From NCBI GenBank assembly GCA_902789415.1, contig CADAOD010000012.1, positions 1 through 64,000 of the forward strand: a DNA stretch of 64,000 nt, given 5' to 3'. The stretch is from an uncultured Prevotellaceae bacterium. Lineage in GTDB: Bacteria; Bacteroidota; Bacteroidia; Bacteroidales; Bacteroidaceae. The notes under the pieces were generated by a model that saw only the letters and a program-made list of their open reading frames with translations, was not told the origin of the DNA and did no database searches. The translations under genes and the position numbers were made by a program. Shown here piece after piece: positions 41,212 through 49,526 of the stretch (position 1 is the stretch's first letter; each line of letters opens with the position of its first letter).

Positions 41212-42237
41212 ATGGAAGAAAAGGCGCCAATGACAATGAAGGATATAGCACGGGAACTTGGTATTTCCGTGGCTACCGTGTCGCGTGCACTTAAGGATTC
41301 GCCCCGTATCAGCGTAGAGCGTCGTAGGGCCATCCAGCAGTTTGCCCGCGAGCATAACTTCTATCCTAATGCTATTGGCGAGGCGCTTCGTCATAGTCGT
41401 GTTATGCCCCAGCGTGTTATTGGTGTTATTGTACCAGAGTTTACACATTATTATTTCTCATCTATCCTCACTGGTATAGAGGAGGCTGCTGCAGCCCGTG
41501 GTTATCGTATCATGGTGGCACTCAGTGGTGAGCAGTATGAGCGCGAGGCGCAGATATGTGAGAACTTTCATCGCTACAAGGTGTGCGGTGTCATTGTATC
41601 GCAGGCCAAGGATACCAAGAACTATGATCACTACCAGAAGCTAATAGATGCTGGTATACCGATGGTATTCTATGACCGAATATGTACAGGCGTTAATGCC
41701 AGTAGAGTAGTGGTAGATGACTATATGGGGGCCATGAATGCCGTTACCTATCTGATAGAATCAGGATGTAAGCGTATTGCTTTCTATGGTAGTCCCATGC
41801 AGTTGGAGATATCCAAAAACCGTTTTAATGGCTACAAGGATGCCTTGCTGAAGCATGGCTTGCAGATTGATGACGAAATTGTGAAGGAGTGTGATAACCG
41901 TGCTGCTGCAGAAGATTTGACGCCGAAGTTGATGGCGCTTAGCAACCCGCCCGACGGTTATTTTGCAGTAAACGATGATACGGCCATTGGTATACTCTAC
42001 ACCTTGAAACATGCTGGTATAAAAGTACCTGATGAGGTGCAGATATGTGGCTTTACAAATGGCCAACGTGCAGTGGCTTGCGACCCGATGCTGACTACCG
42101 TCGAACAGCGTGGTCATCGCGTAGGCGAGGAAGCTGCTACTATTCTGATGGATAAGGTCGAAGGTCTGTCACCGCTCGAAAAAATTGAGAAACGCGTGGT
42201 TAAGACGCGTCTCGTAGTAAGAGGAACAACCAAATAA
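41212..42237 (+). CDS. LacI-family transcriptional regulator
   Basis: The 341-residue product has the LacI-type helix-turn-helix MTMKDIARELGISVATVSRA (about 7-26) and hinge EALRHSRV, followed by a periplasmic-binding-protein-like domain with VIGVIVPEFTHYYFSSILTG, FYDRICTGVNASRVVVDDY and GFTNGQRA. It should bind a sugar and control the operon it heads: the transporter gene begins 23 bp after its stop and the AraC-type regulator overlaps that. No clear CG-centred LacI operator was found. The inducer is unknown; arabinose-, galactose- or disaccharide-type sugars would suit the locus. Confidence 0.9.
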   Translation: MEEKAPMTMKDIARELGISVATVSRALKDSPRISVERRRAIQQFAREHNFYPNAIGEALRHSRVMPQRVIGVIVPEFTHYYFSSILTGIEEAAAARGYRIMVALSGEQYEREAQICENFHRYKVCGVIVSQAKDTKNYDHYQKLIDAGIPMVFYDRICTGVNASRVVVDDYMGAMNAVTYLIESGCKRIAFYGSPMQLEISKNRFNGYKDALLKHGLQIDDEIVKECDNRAAAEDLTPKLMALSNPPDGYFAVNDDTAIGILYTLKHAGIKVPDEVQICGFTNGQRAVACDPMLTTVEQRGHRVGEEAATILMDKVEGLSPLEKIEKRVVKTRLVVRGTTK

Positions 42238-42260
42238 TAGAAAACTAAGAATTTATAGAT

Positions 42261-43562
42261 ATGAAACAAAAACCGGATTTGTCTTTTTGGAAATTGTGGA
42301 ATCTGAGTTTCGGATTCTTTGGCGTGCAGATTGCTTATGCCCTGCAGAGTGCAAATATTTCGCGTATCTTCCGTACGTTGGGTGCCGATCCTCACTCATT
42401 AAGCTTCTTCTGGATATTGCCACCGCTGATGGGTATCCTGGTGCAGCCTATTGTAGGTACACTGAGTGATAGAACCTGGACGCGTTTTGGTCGTCGTATA
42501 CCTTATTTGTTTATCGGAGCACTTACGGCTGTAGCCGTTATGTGCCTGTTACCAAATGCAGGTTCGTTAGGCTTGAGCATCTCAATGGTAATGATATTCG
42601 GCTTGTTGATGTTGATGTTGCTTGATACCAGTATCAACATGGCTATGCAGCCATTTAAGATGATGGTGGGCGACATGGTCAACGAAAAGCAAAAGGGTAA
42701 AGCTTACTCTATCCAGTCGTTCCTGTGTAATGCAGGTAGCGTAGTGGGCTTTCTGTTCCCATTTATATTTGCTTGGATTGGTCTGAAGAATGTCGCCCCT
42801 GAGGGTGTTGTGCCCGATACGGTTATCTGGTCGTTCTATATTGGTGCTGCCATCCTTATTCTGTGCGTTATCTACACCACGCTTAAAGTTAAGGAGTGGT
42901 CGCCCGAGGAGTATGCCGAGTACAATCCAGTATCTACCGAGAAAGAAGACTCGGGTAACTGGTTCGTATTGCTTAAGAATGCCCCATCGGCATTCTGGCG
43001 TATCGGCTTGGTACAGTTCTTTAGTTGGGCTGCCTTCCTTTATATGTGGACTTATGTGGTTGATGCTGTGTCGCTTACTGTCTGGAATACGGCCGATTCT
43101 ACCAGCGAAGCCTATCAGGTGGCTGGCAACTGGACGGGTGTGCTCTATGCCATACAGGCTATGGGATCGGTAGCTTGGGCTGCGCTTATTCCTCGCTTTA
43201 AGAGTATCAAACTGGCTTATGCTGTTAGTATGGCGCTGGGAGGTTTAGGCTTTGCACTTATTCCTTTCTGTCCAGGTCAGTACCTACAGATTGTACCTTT
43301 CCTGCTAATCGGTTGTGCTTGGGCTGCCCAGTTGGCATGTCCGTTTACGCTGGTTACCAATGCTTTGCAGGGGTATGGTCACATGGGGGCCTATCTGGGA
43401 CTCTTCAACGGAACCATCTGTGTACCACAGATTGTAGCAGCCCTGCTAGGTGGCTCTATCCTCACACTAGTTGGTAGCAACCAGGCTTATATGATGATTG
43501 TGTCAGGCGTACTGCTGTTTGCCGGAGCCTTTGCCGTGTTCAATATCAAGACTAAAAAGTGA
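42261..43562 (+). CDS. SLC45/GPH-type MFS sugar transporter
   Basis: The 433-residue protein is a major facilitator with about 12 transmembrane helices, similar to SLC45/GPH-type glycoside-cation symporters. Telling parts are PPLMGILVQPIVGTLSDRTWTRFGRRIPY (loop 2-3 signature), DTSINMAMQPFKMMVGDMV and GHMGAYLGLFNGTICVPQI. In Bacteroidetes such transporters move mono- or disaccharides made by a PUL across the inner membrane. The stop (TGA at 43560-43562) overlaps the GTG start of the regulator gene, and the LacI gene is 23 bp upstream, so all three are co-transcribed. Transported sugar is unknown. Confidence 0.87.
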   Translation: MKQKPDLSFWKLWNLSFGFFGVQIAYALQSANISRIFRTLGADPHSLSFFWILPPLMGILVQPIVGTLSDRTWTRFGRRIPYLFIGALTAVAVMCLLPNAGSLGLSISMVMIFGLLMLMLLDTSINMAMQPFKMMVGDMVNEKQKGKAYSIQSFLCNAGSVVGFLFPFIFAWIGLKNVAPEGVVPDTVIWSFYIGAAILILCVIYTTLKVKEWSPEEYAEYNPVSTEKEDSGNWFVLLKNAPSAFWRIGLVQFFSWAAFLYMWTYVVDAVSLTVWNTADSTSEAYQVAGNWTGVLYAIQAMGSVAWAALIPRFKSIKLAYAVSMALGGLGFALIPFCPGQYLQIVPFLLIGCAWAAQLACPFTLVTNALQGYGHMGAYLGLFNGTICVPQIVAALLGGSILTLVGSNQAYMMIVSGVLLFAGAFAVFNIKTKK

Positions 43563-46480
43563 ATCGATTAACGACAATTATACTTTCTTGTATGTTGTCG
43601 CTGACCATTTTGGCCAGCGGCAACATATTAACTGAGCGGTATAATCTGTCGTATATCAACCTCGAGAACGGTTTGCCACATAACAATGTCAGTTCAATCT
43701 ATACCGATTCCAACGGCTTTTTATGGATAGCTACGTATGGAGGTGGGTTAGTGCGTTACGATGGCTATGGTATGATGTCGCCGATGCTTGGTCTGAAGAG
43801 TTTGTCATGTAAATCGATAGCCGAGGACCGCTTTAAGCGTCTGTGGGTAACCTTCGACGAAGGTACTAATGTTATTGACCTTCGTACCATGCTTACCACA
43901 GTTCCCAAATCGCCTAAGGCAGATATGGTAGGCTTGTTATCACAACCAAGCGTTAAATCCTATTGTGATGCCCTTGGGCGGATTTGGTTGATAACCGATA
44001 AACTTGTCAACCTTGTTACTTTTGCCGAAGATGGTAGTGTAGATCATGTTTCTTCGTATCAGTATCGCGGAAATACCCCCGAGATATGTATTTGTGATGT
44101 AGAAGGTAATGGTAAACCTTGGGTAGGTATTGATTACGGTATCTATCGTATGGTTGAAAAGGATGGCAAACTGGTAAGAGAAGAGATATCCACCTTGCTC
44201 CACCCCTTGTATGGTCTTTATATTACCGATATCCTGAAGCGAGGTAATACTGTTTGGCTCACCACTAACCATGGTCTCTTCCGCTACGATCCATATCTGC
44301 AGCGATTGGATCAGACGCCTATTCAACATCTCTCGCACGAGTTTTTGTCGAGTCTTGCCCTGATGCCAGATAATACGCTGTTGGTGGGTTCGTTATGCGG
44401 TGTGAACATCTACGACGATAAGTCGGGCACCTTTACGGCTTGGACGCAGGCCAGCACGCCGCCATTAAAAAACGATTTTGTTCATTGTCTGTTGGTAAAC
44501 GATGGCCTGATATACGTGGGCACCGAGGCTGGTGGCGTTATCAGATTGGTGCCCAGACAGTTGTTGCTGCAGAATAGCGTGCATTCGCTGGACCCCGGCT
44601 CGTTATCACCCAATCCGGTTAATGCTATGTATGCTGCTCCTGATGGAACACTGTGGGTGGGAACGGTTGAAGGAGGTTTGAATCGCAGAGTTAAAGGCGA
44701 GCGGGCGTTTATCCATTATACAAAGTCTAATTCAGCCCTGCCGCATAACAGTGTATCTATATTGGCTGCCGATGGCTATGGCCGTTTGTGGGTTGGCACG
44801 TGGGGAGGCGGACTCTGTTGGATTGACATGAAGAATCCACAGACGGTCGTGAAACTCGAATTGCCAGCAGAACAAGCCCGACTGACCAACTATGTCGGTG
44901 CAATGGCCTACGATGCTATCAATGATGGTATTTGGATAGGAAGTAACGATGGTCTGTTCTTCTATCGTTTTAAGACCAAGCAGCTTATAGAGCCATTCGA
45001 AGAGTGCCAGCTTGTGCGTGGTAGCATTGGATCGATTATCACGCGTGATGGTCATTTGTGGATGGGATGTATGCAAGGTGTTGTGATTGTTGACTTGAAA
45101 TCAGAGAAGAATGGCCGTTTCAAAACCCGCAATATACGCCATCTGCTGTCTGATCCTTCTTCGAAGATTTATGATAAGATATCCTCCTTCTGCGAAGCCA
45201 GCGACGGTACACTGTGGTTGGGGAGCAACGGCTATGGCTTGTATAAGCGTGTGGTGGATAAGGATGGAAAGGAGCATTTTGATGTGCTGACGCAGGAGGA
45301 TGGATTGGTATATAATGGCGTGAAAGGCATCGTAGAGGATCGAAATGGCAGGTTATGGATTACTACTCAGAATGGTTTGTCGGTCTATGATCCCAAATTG
45401 CAGGCTTTTACTAACTACTCACAGCATGATGGATTGATAAGTCCGCATTTCTATTGGAACTCTGCTATAAAGGATGCTTCTGGTAATATTTGCTTGGGTA
45501 GCGAGGCTGGATTGATAGAAATGCTTGATGATAATACCGACACCCATTATCATGGTCATCTCACATTCACCCGATTGATGGTGGATAACCAAGAAGCATT
45601 AGCAGGCAGTGGCTATTTGACTGAAGACATCTCTGTGGCCAAGACTATTTGCTTGAAAGAGGGGCATCGTTCTTTTTCAATAGACTTCTCAGCTCTTGAC
45701 TATGGCTATGAGATGCAGGGTGTGTACAGCTACCGCATGAAGGGTTTTGACAACGATTGGGTTGTCTTAAAGCCTGGTGAGCATTCTGTACGCTATAGTG
45801 CGTTACCTGCAGGCAACTACACTTTTGAGGTGAACTATAAGTCGGTCCAGACGGCTGTTGAGGGTACTACCATCTCGATCGAGGTCGTTGTGAAACCGTA
45901 TTTCTGGCGTAGCTGGTGGTTCCGTATGTTGCTAAGTATCCTGTTTATAGTATTCCTGATATATTTATATAATAGGTGGGCCGCTATTGTGAAGCGTCGC
46001 GAGGCAGAGCAGTTACTGACACCTATCCGCAGGGTTCTGGAAGAGTCTGACGACCCTCGTCAGTTGCAGTCTCGCATCCAGAACATCCTGGATAACCAAG
46101 AGCGCTATAAGCAAAGCGTGACCAAGAGTGTGGAGGCCGACAAGGAGGAAGTAATGAAGAGTACACGTCCGTTTATGGAGCGTGTGATGGAGATTATGGA
46201 GACGCACTATATGGATTCCGAGTTCGGAGTGCAGGAGTTTTGTGACGCTTTGGGTATGAGCCGTAGTGTGGCCAGTAAGCATCTCAATGCCGAAGCCGGA
46301 CTGCCTGTTGGACAGTTCATTCGCAATTATCGCTTGAATATGGCTAAGGAGATGTTGTCATCGAAGGCTGGTAATCGTAATATCACCGAGATAGCCTATG
46401 CGGTAGGCTTTAATGATCCCAAATACTTTACGCGCTGTTTTACTAAGATGTTTGGTGTCAATCCAAGTTCTTGGTCTTGA
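43559..46480 (+). CDS. Propeller/Y_Y_Y sensor regulator with AraC HTH and no kinase
   Basis: The 973-residue product is a membrane-spanning regulator. The start is GTG 43559, which overlaps the transporter stop. A signal peptide (about 1-20) is followed by many two-component-regulator propeller blades (LWIATYGGGLVRYD, LWVGTVEGGLNR, LWVGTWGGGL, LWLGSNGYGL) up to about 680, a Y_Y_Y domain (about 690-775), one transmembrane helix near 784-806 and an AraC-type HTH at about 866-973 (FCDALGMSRSVASKHL, ITEIAYAVGFNDPKYFTRCF). The usual histidine kinase, ATPase and receiver domains of hybrid two-component systems are absent: only about 60 coiled-coil residues join membrane and HTH. It should sense a periplasmic oligosaccharide and act directly on the PUL promoter. 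Confidence 0.88.
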   Translation: MNRLTTIILSCMLSLTILASGNILTERYNLSYINLENGLPHNNVSSIYTDSNGFLWIATYGGGLVRYDGYGMMSPMLGLKSLSCKSIAEDRFKRLWVTFDEGTNVIDLRTMLTTVPKSPKADMVGLLSQPSVKSYCDALGRIWLITDKLVNLVTFAEDGSVDHVSSYQYRGNTPEICICDVEGNGKPWVGIDYGIYRMVEKDGKLVREEISTLLHPLYGLYITDILKRGNTVWLTTNHGLFRYDPYLQRLDQTPIQHLSHEFLSSLALMPDNTLLVGSLCGVNIYDDKSGTFTAWTQASTPPLKNDFVHCLLVNDGLIYVGTEAGGVIRLVPRQLLLQNSVHSLDPGSLSPNPVNAMYAAPDGTLWVGTVEGGLNRRVKGERAFIHYTKSNSALPHNSVSILAADGYGRLWVGTWGGGLCWIDMKNPQTVVKLELPAEQARLTNYVGAMAYDAINDGIWIGSNDGLFFYRFKTKQLIEPFEECQLVRGSIGSIITRDGHLWMGCMQGVVIVDLKSEKNGRFKTRNIRHLLSDPSSKIYDKISSFCEASDGTLWLGSNGYGLYKRVVDKDGKEHFDVLTQEDGLVYNGVKGIVEDRNGRLWITTQNGLSVYDPKLQAFTNYSQHDGLISPHFYWNSAIKDASGNICLGSEAGLIEMLDDNTDTHYHGHLTFTRLMVDNQEALAGSGYLTEDISVAKTICLKEGHRSFSIDFSALDYGYEMQGVYSYRMKGFDNDWVVLKPGEHSVRYSALPAGNYTFEVNYKSVQTAVEGTTISIEVVVKPYFWRSWWFRMLLSILFIVFLIYLYNRWAAIVKRREAEQLLTPIRRVLEESDDPRQLQSRIQNILDNQERYKQSVTKSVEADKEEVMKSTRPFMERVMEIMETHYMDSEFGVQEFCDALGMSRSVASKHLNAEAGLPVGQFIRNYRLNMAKEMLSSKAGNRNITEIAYAVGFNDPKYFTRCFTKMFGVNPSSWS

Positions 46481-46581
46481 TTTAGCTCAAGGATATGAAT
46501 TGATATAGCTCAAGAAGTGGAATTTTAGCATGATGGAGGACAAAAATCGTTTTGTCCACCTTATTAGTTATTTTGTCCACC
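46479..46581 (+). promoter_or_regulatory. Candidate operator: two sets of direct repeats before the PUL
   Basis: TTTTGTCCACC occurs at 46550-46560 and 46571-46581, exactly 21 bp apart, the spacing of classical AraC half-sites. GGACAAAA (46538-46545) is an inverted copy of the first repeat's core. GAT(T/A)TAGCTCAAG occurs at 46479-46491 and 46502-46514, 23 bp apart. All sit between the AraC-type regulator gene and the -7 box at 46602. Confidence 0.6.
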
Positions 46582-46601
46582 ATGCATATAGCGTTATTTT
46601 G

Positions 46602-46609
46602 TAATTTTG
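46602..46609 (+). promoter_or_regulatory. -7 box of the SusCD operon
   Basis: TAATTTTG matches TAnnTTTG. The second TTTTGTCCACC repeat ends 20 bp upstream, where a -33 element would lie, as expected of an activator-dependent promoter. The leader to ATG 46661 is about 50 nt. Confidence 0.65.
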
Positions 46610-46660
46610 CCTAAAATTCTACTAATTATAATTAATATTTATCTAACTTAAGCAAAAATT

Positions 46661-49507
46661 ATGAAGATTTTCAAATCATTCATTGCGTTTGTTTGTATGT
46701 TTGGACTGCCTGTTATGTTCTCGTCTTGCGAGGATTGGGGATTGATGGACCCGGCTGCGGGTACTGATGTCTATCCAACACGTCAGAAGATGGACACGTA
46801 CTCTTTCAATGAGGGGAGTATTGATGACATGGCCTATGTCTCATCTTACGACGCAGGTGTGGAGATCGTTGATGACGATTCGCTCTACAACAGTTCGCTT
46901 CATCTGGATGGAGCACAAGTTCATTTGGTAAATCCGTTGACTGCTGTAAAGTTGCAAAACGGAGCTGGTTTTACTTTCTGGTTAAGAGCTCCGAAGGAGC
47001 AGACAGAGACTCAAATGGTAGCTCTACCTGACGGAACATCGCTGCTCCCTGCAGCTGGTATAACCGGCTTGGATGACGGGTTTCAGCATTTCGTAGGTGT
47101 TCAAATCAAAGAGACTGGCTTTAGTGTCTATGTTGATGGTGAAGCTGTCATGGCTACAAACGATGTTGAAAATGCTAATCTGATAGCTGCATTGAATGCT
47201 ACGTCGGAGGTCATCCTAGGTCATGCTGGAGCCGAATTCTGGATTGATGATGTTACGTTCATTCGTAACCAGATGACAGAGAAGGATATTGCTCGTCCTG
47301 CTATCAAGAAAGGTGCTGTTAAGTTGCCAGATCCTGTTTACTTCAACGACTTTAATAATGGCGCTGGTGATGCAGAGATTATCGGTGGCGGTTCATTCCG
47401 TAATGACGATGCTCCTGGATTTAATAAGGTATTCCAAAACGTACCAGGTGGTAAGCGTCAGAACTATCTGTTATTGCCAAGTGATGCCCTTTCGCATTCT
47501 TCGGAAACAAAGAAAATGACTATCGGTGTTTGGGTAAATGCAGCTAATGCTGGTGCTTCTGCTGATTATATGTGGGCTCCTCTCTTTATGGCCTATGGTG
47601 CTGCTCCTAACCCCAATAATGGTATGCCGATGTTTGCCTGTCAATATCGTGGTGTTCTTCAGATTAATAATAATGGTTGGACTGACTATACGGATGTTCA
47701 AAACGTAGATGGCCAGAATAAGCTTTACCATAATGATACTGACTGGTTGGCTGATAAGCAGTGGCACTACTATACAGCAGTATTTGATGGCGAAAATGCC
47801 AAAGTGTACTTCGATGGCAAGGTAGTTAATGAGTGGGAGATGGATGGAGTGAACAATACTCAGATGGGACTCTTCACTAATGGTGCCGACTTGAAGTATA
47901 TCTGTCTCGGAGGTAATCAGGCATGGGATTGGAATGATAATGACCCAGGATTTGCTTTCGACGATATTGTTATCTATGACGATGCCCTTAGTGCGGTTCA
48001 GATTGAGAAGATTATGACTGACAAACCTACCAGCGGTGGTGGTATTGTTCTGCCTACTCCTGTATTCTTCAGCGATTTCAGTAATACTACTGGTTTGAAG
48101 ATTGTTGGCGGTGGCTCGTTCACTAAGGATTCGAATAAGTATTTCGGAGATATCTTCCAAAATGTAACTGGTGGTATGCGTCAGAACTATCTGCTGCTGC
48201 CTGAGGATGCTCTTTCTCATTCTGCTGAGACTAACCAAATGTCAATTGGTGTATGGGTAAATGCTTCAAAAGCAGGTGCTTCAGCCGATTATATGTGGGC
48301 TCCGCTGTTTATGGCCTATGGTGCTGCTCCTGTAAATGGGGAAAATACTTTCCCAATGTTCGCTTGTCAGTATCGTGGTGTATTACAAGTAAATAACGAC
48401 GGATGGACTGACTATACCGATGCACAAAACCTGGCAGGTACTAATATTCTCTACCACAATGAGACCGACTGGTTGGCTGATAAAGAATGGCATTATTATA
48501 CAGCCGTATTCGATGGTGAGAATGCAAAGGTTTACTTTGATGGTGTATTGAAGAATGAGTGGCAGATGGACGGCACTACTAATACGCAGACCGGATTATT
48601 CCGTAAGGGTGCTGATCTGAAGTATATCTGTCTCGGCGGAAACCAGGCTTGGAACTGGGGAGATAATGACCCAGGTTTTGCCTTCGACGATATCGCTATC
48701 TATAATGTGGCACTTTCGCCTTCTGATATTCAGAATATTATGACTGTAAAGATGGGAGGTGGAGCTTCTGGTCCTACACCTTATTATAAGAATACATTTG
48801 ATGACTTGAATGGAGCCAAGATTATTGGTGCTGGTTCTATTACGAGTGATCCTACTCATGGTAAGGTGTTCCAGAATAAGGCAGGTGCTAAGAGTACTAA
48901 TTATCTGCAGTTGCCTGCCGACGTGCTTTCTCATTCTGCAGATTCTAAGCAACTCTCAATCGCATTCTGGGTAAATGCTGCAAATGCAGGAGATACAAAT
49001 GACTATACTTATAGTCCATTCTTTACTGCTTATGCTGCAGCTCCTAATGGTGATAATGGTGCTCCAATGATGGCATTGCAGAGTCGTGGTGGCGTGCAAA
49101 TTAATTGTTCCGGCTGGTGTGACTTTACTGGTGCCAACCATGTAAATGGTAAAGTGAATATTTATCATAAGAATGCGTGGGAGGCAGGTGATGCTGCTTA
49201 CAACTTTGTACGCAACTGGTTGGAAGATAAGGCATGGCACCTTTATGTGGTGACATTCTCTGAGACAGAAGTTATTCAATATCTTGACGGTGAGATTACG
49301 AATCACTGGAAGATAGATAATACATCTGAAGGTCAGGTTGTCGGTGGATTGTTCAGTAATGGAGCTGATTTGAGCTATATCTGTCTCGGTGGTAATCAGG
49401 CATGGAACTGGGGGGACCCAGATGCTGGTTTCGCTTTCGACGATGTTCAGTTCTTTGACTTTGTTCTGTCTGCAGCTGATATCCAAGCTTTGATGAATCA
49501 GTATTAA
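46661..49507 (+). CDS. Surface lipoprotein with four LamG-like modules (candidate glycan-binding protein)
   Basis: The 948-residue product has a lipoprotein signal peptide ending FSSC (lipidated Cys 23). After a divergent LamG/concanavalin-like region (about 45-210) come three tandem modules of about 240 residues: about 222-460, 463-700 and 703-948. Each contains SHS-x-x-(T/S)-type start, VWVNA or FWVNA, a QYRG/QSRG segment, W-x-Y/L-x-(T/V)VTF-type strand and the near-invariant YICLGGNQAWxW. Modules 1 and 2 are most alike; module 3 resembles the GH43 C-terminal module more. Position directly before SusC fits a surface glycan-binding protein that feeds the SusCD complexes, though binding itself is inferred. 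Confidence 0.82.
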   Translation: MKIFKSFIAFVCMFGLPVMFSSCEDWGLMDPAAGTDVYPTRQKMDTYSFNEGSIDDMAYVSSYDAGVEIVDDDSLYNSSLHLDGAQVHLVNPLTAVKLQNGAGFTFWLRAPKEQTETQMVALPDGTSLLPAAGITGLDDGFQHFVGVQIKETGFSVYVDGEAVMATNDVENANLIAALNATSEVILGHAGAEFWIDDVTFIRNQMTEKDIARPAIKKGAVKLPDPVYFNDFNNGAGDAEIIGGGSFRNDDAPGFNKVFQNVPGGKRQNYLLLPSDALSHSSETKKMTIGVWVNAANAGASADYMWAPLFMAYGAAPNPNNGMPMFACQYRGVLQINNNGWTDYTDVQNVDGQNKLYHNDTDWLADKQWHYYTAVFDGENAKVYFDGKVVNEWEMDGVNNTQMGLFTNGADLKYICLGGNQAWDWNDNDPGFAFDDIVIYDDALSAVQIEKIMTDKPTSGGGIVLPTPVFFSDFSNTTGLKIVGGGSFTKDSNKYFGDIFQNVTGGMRQNYLLLPEDALSHSAETNQMSIGVWVNASKAGASADYMWAPLFMAYGAAPVNGENTFPMFACQYRGVLQVNNDGWTDYTDAQNLAGTNILYHNETDWLADKEWHYYTAVFDGENAKVYFDGVLKNEWQMDGTTNTQTGLFRKGADLKYICLGGNQAWNWGDNDPGFAFDDIAIYNVALSPSDIQNIMTVKMGGGASGPTPYYKNTFDDLNGAKIIGAGSITSDPTHGKVFQNKAGAKSTNYLQLPADVLSHSADSKQLSIAFWVNAANAGDTNDYTYSPFFTAYAAAPNGDNGAPMMALQSRGGVQINCSGWCDFTGANHVNGKVNIYHKNAWEAGDAAYNFVRNWLEDKAWHLYVVTFSETEVIQYLDGEITNHWKIDNTSEGQVVGGLFSNGADLSYICLGGNQAWNWGDPDAGFAFDDVQFFDFVLSAADIQALMNQY

Positions 49508-49526
49508 TTAAAAAATAGAATAGAAT

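Noticed and set aside
46661-49507. Lipoprotein as an enzyme
   Set aside because: All modules look LamG-like and no glycosidase active-site motifs were seen, so only a binding role is suggested.
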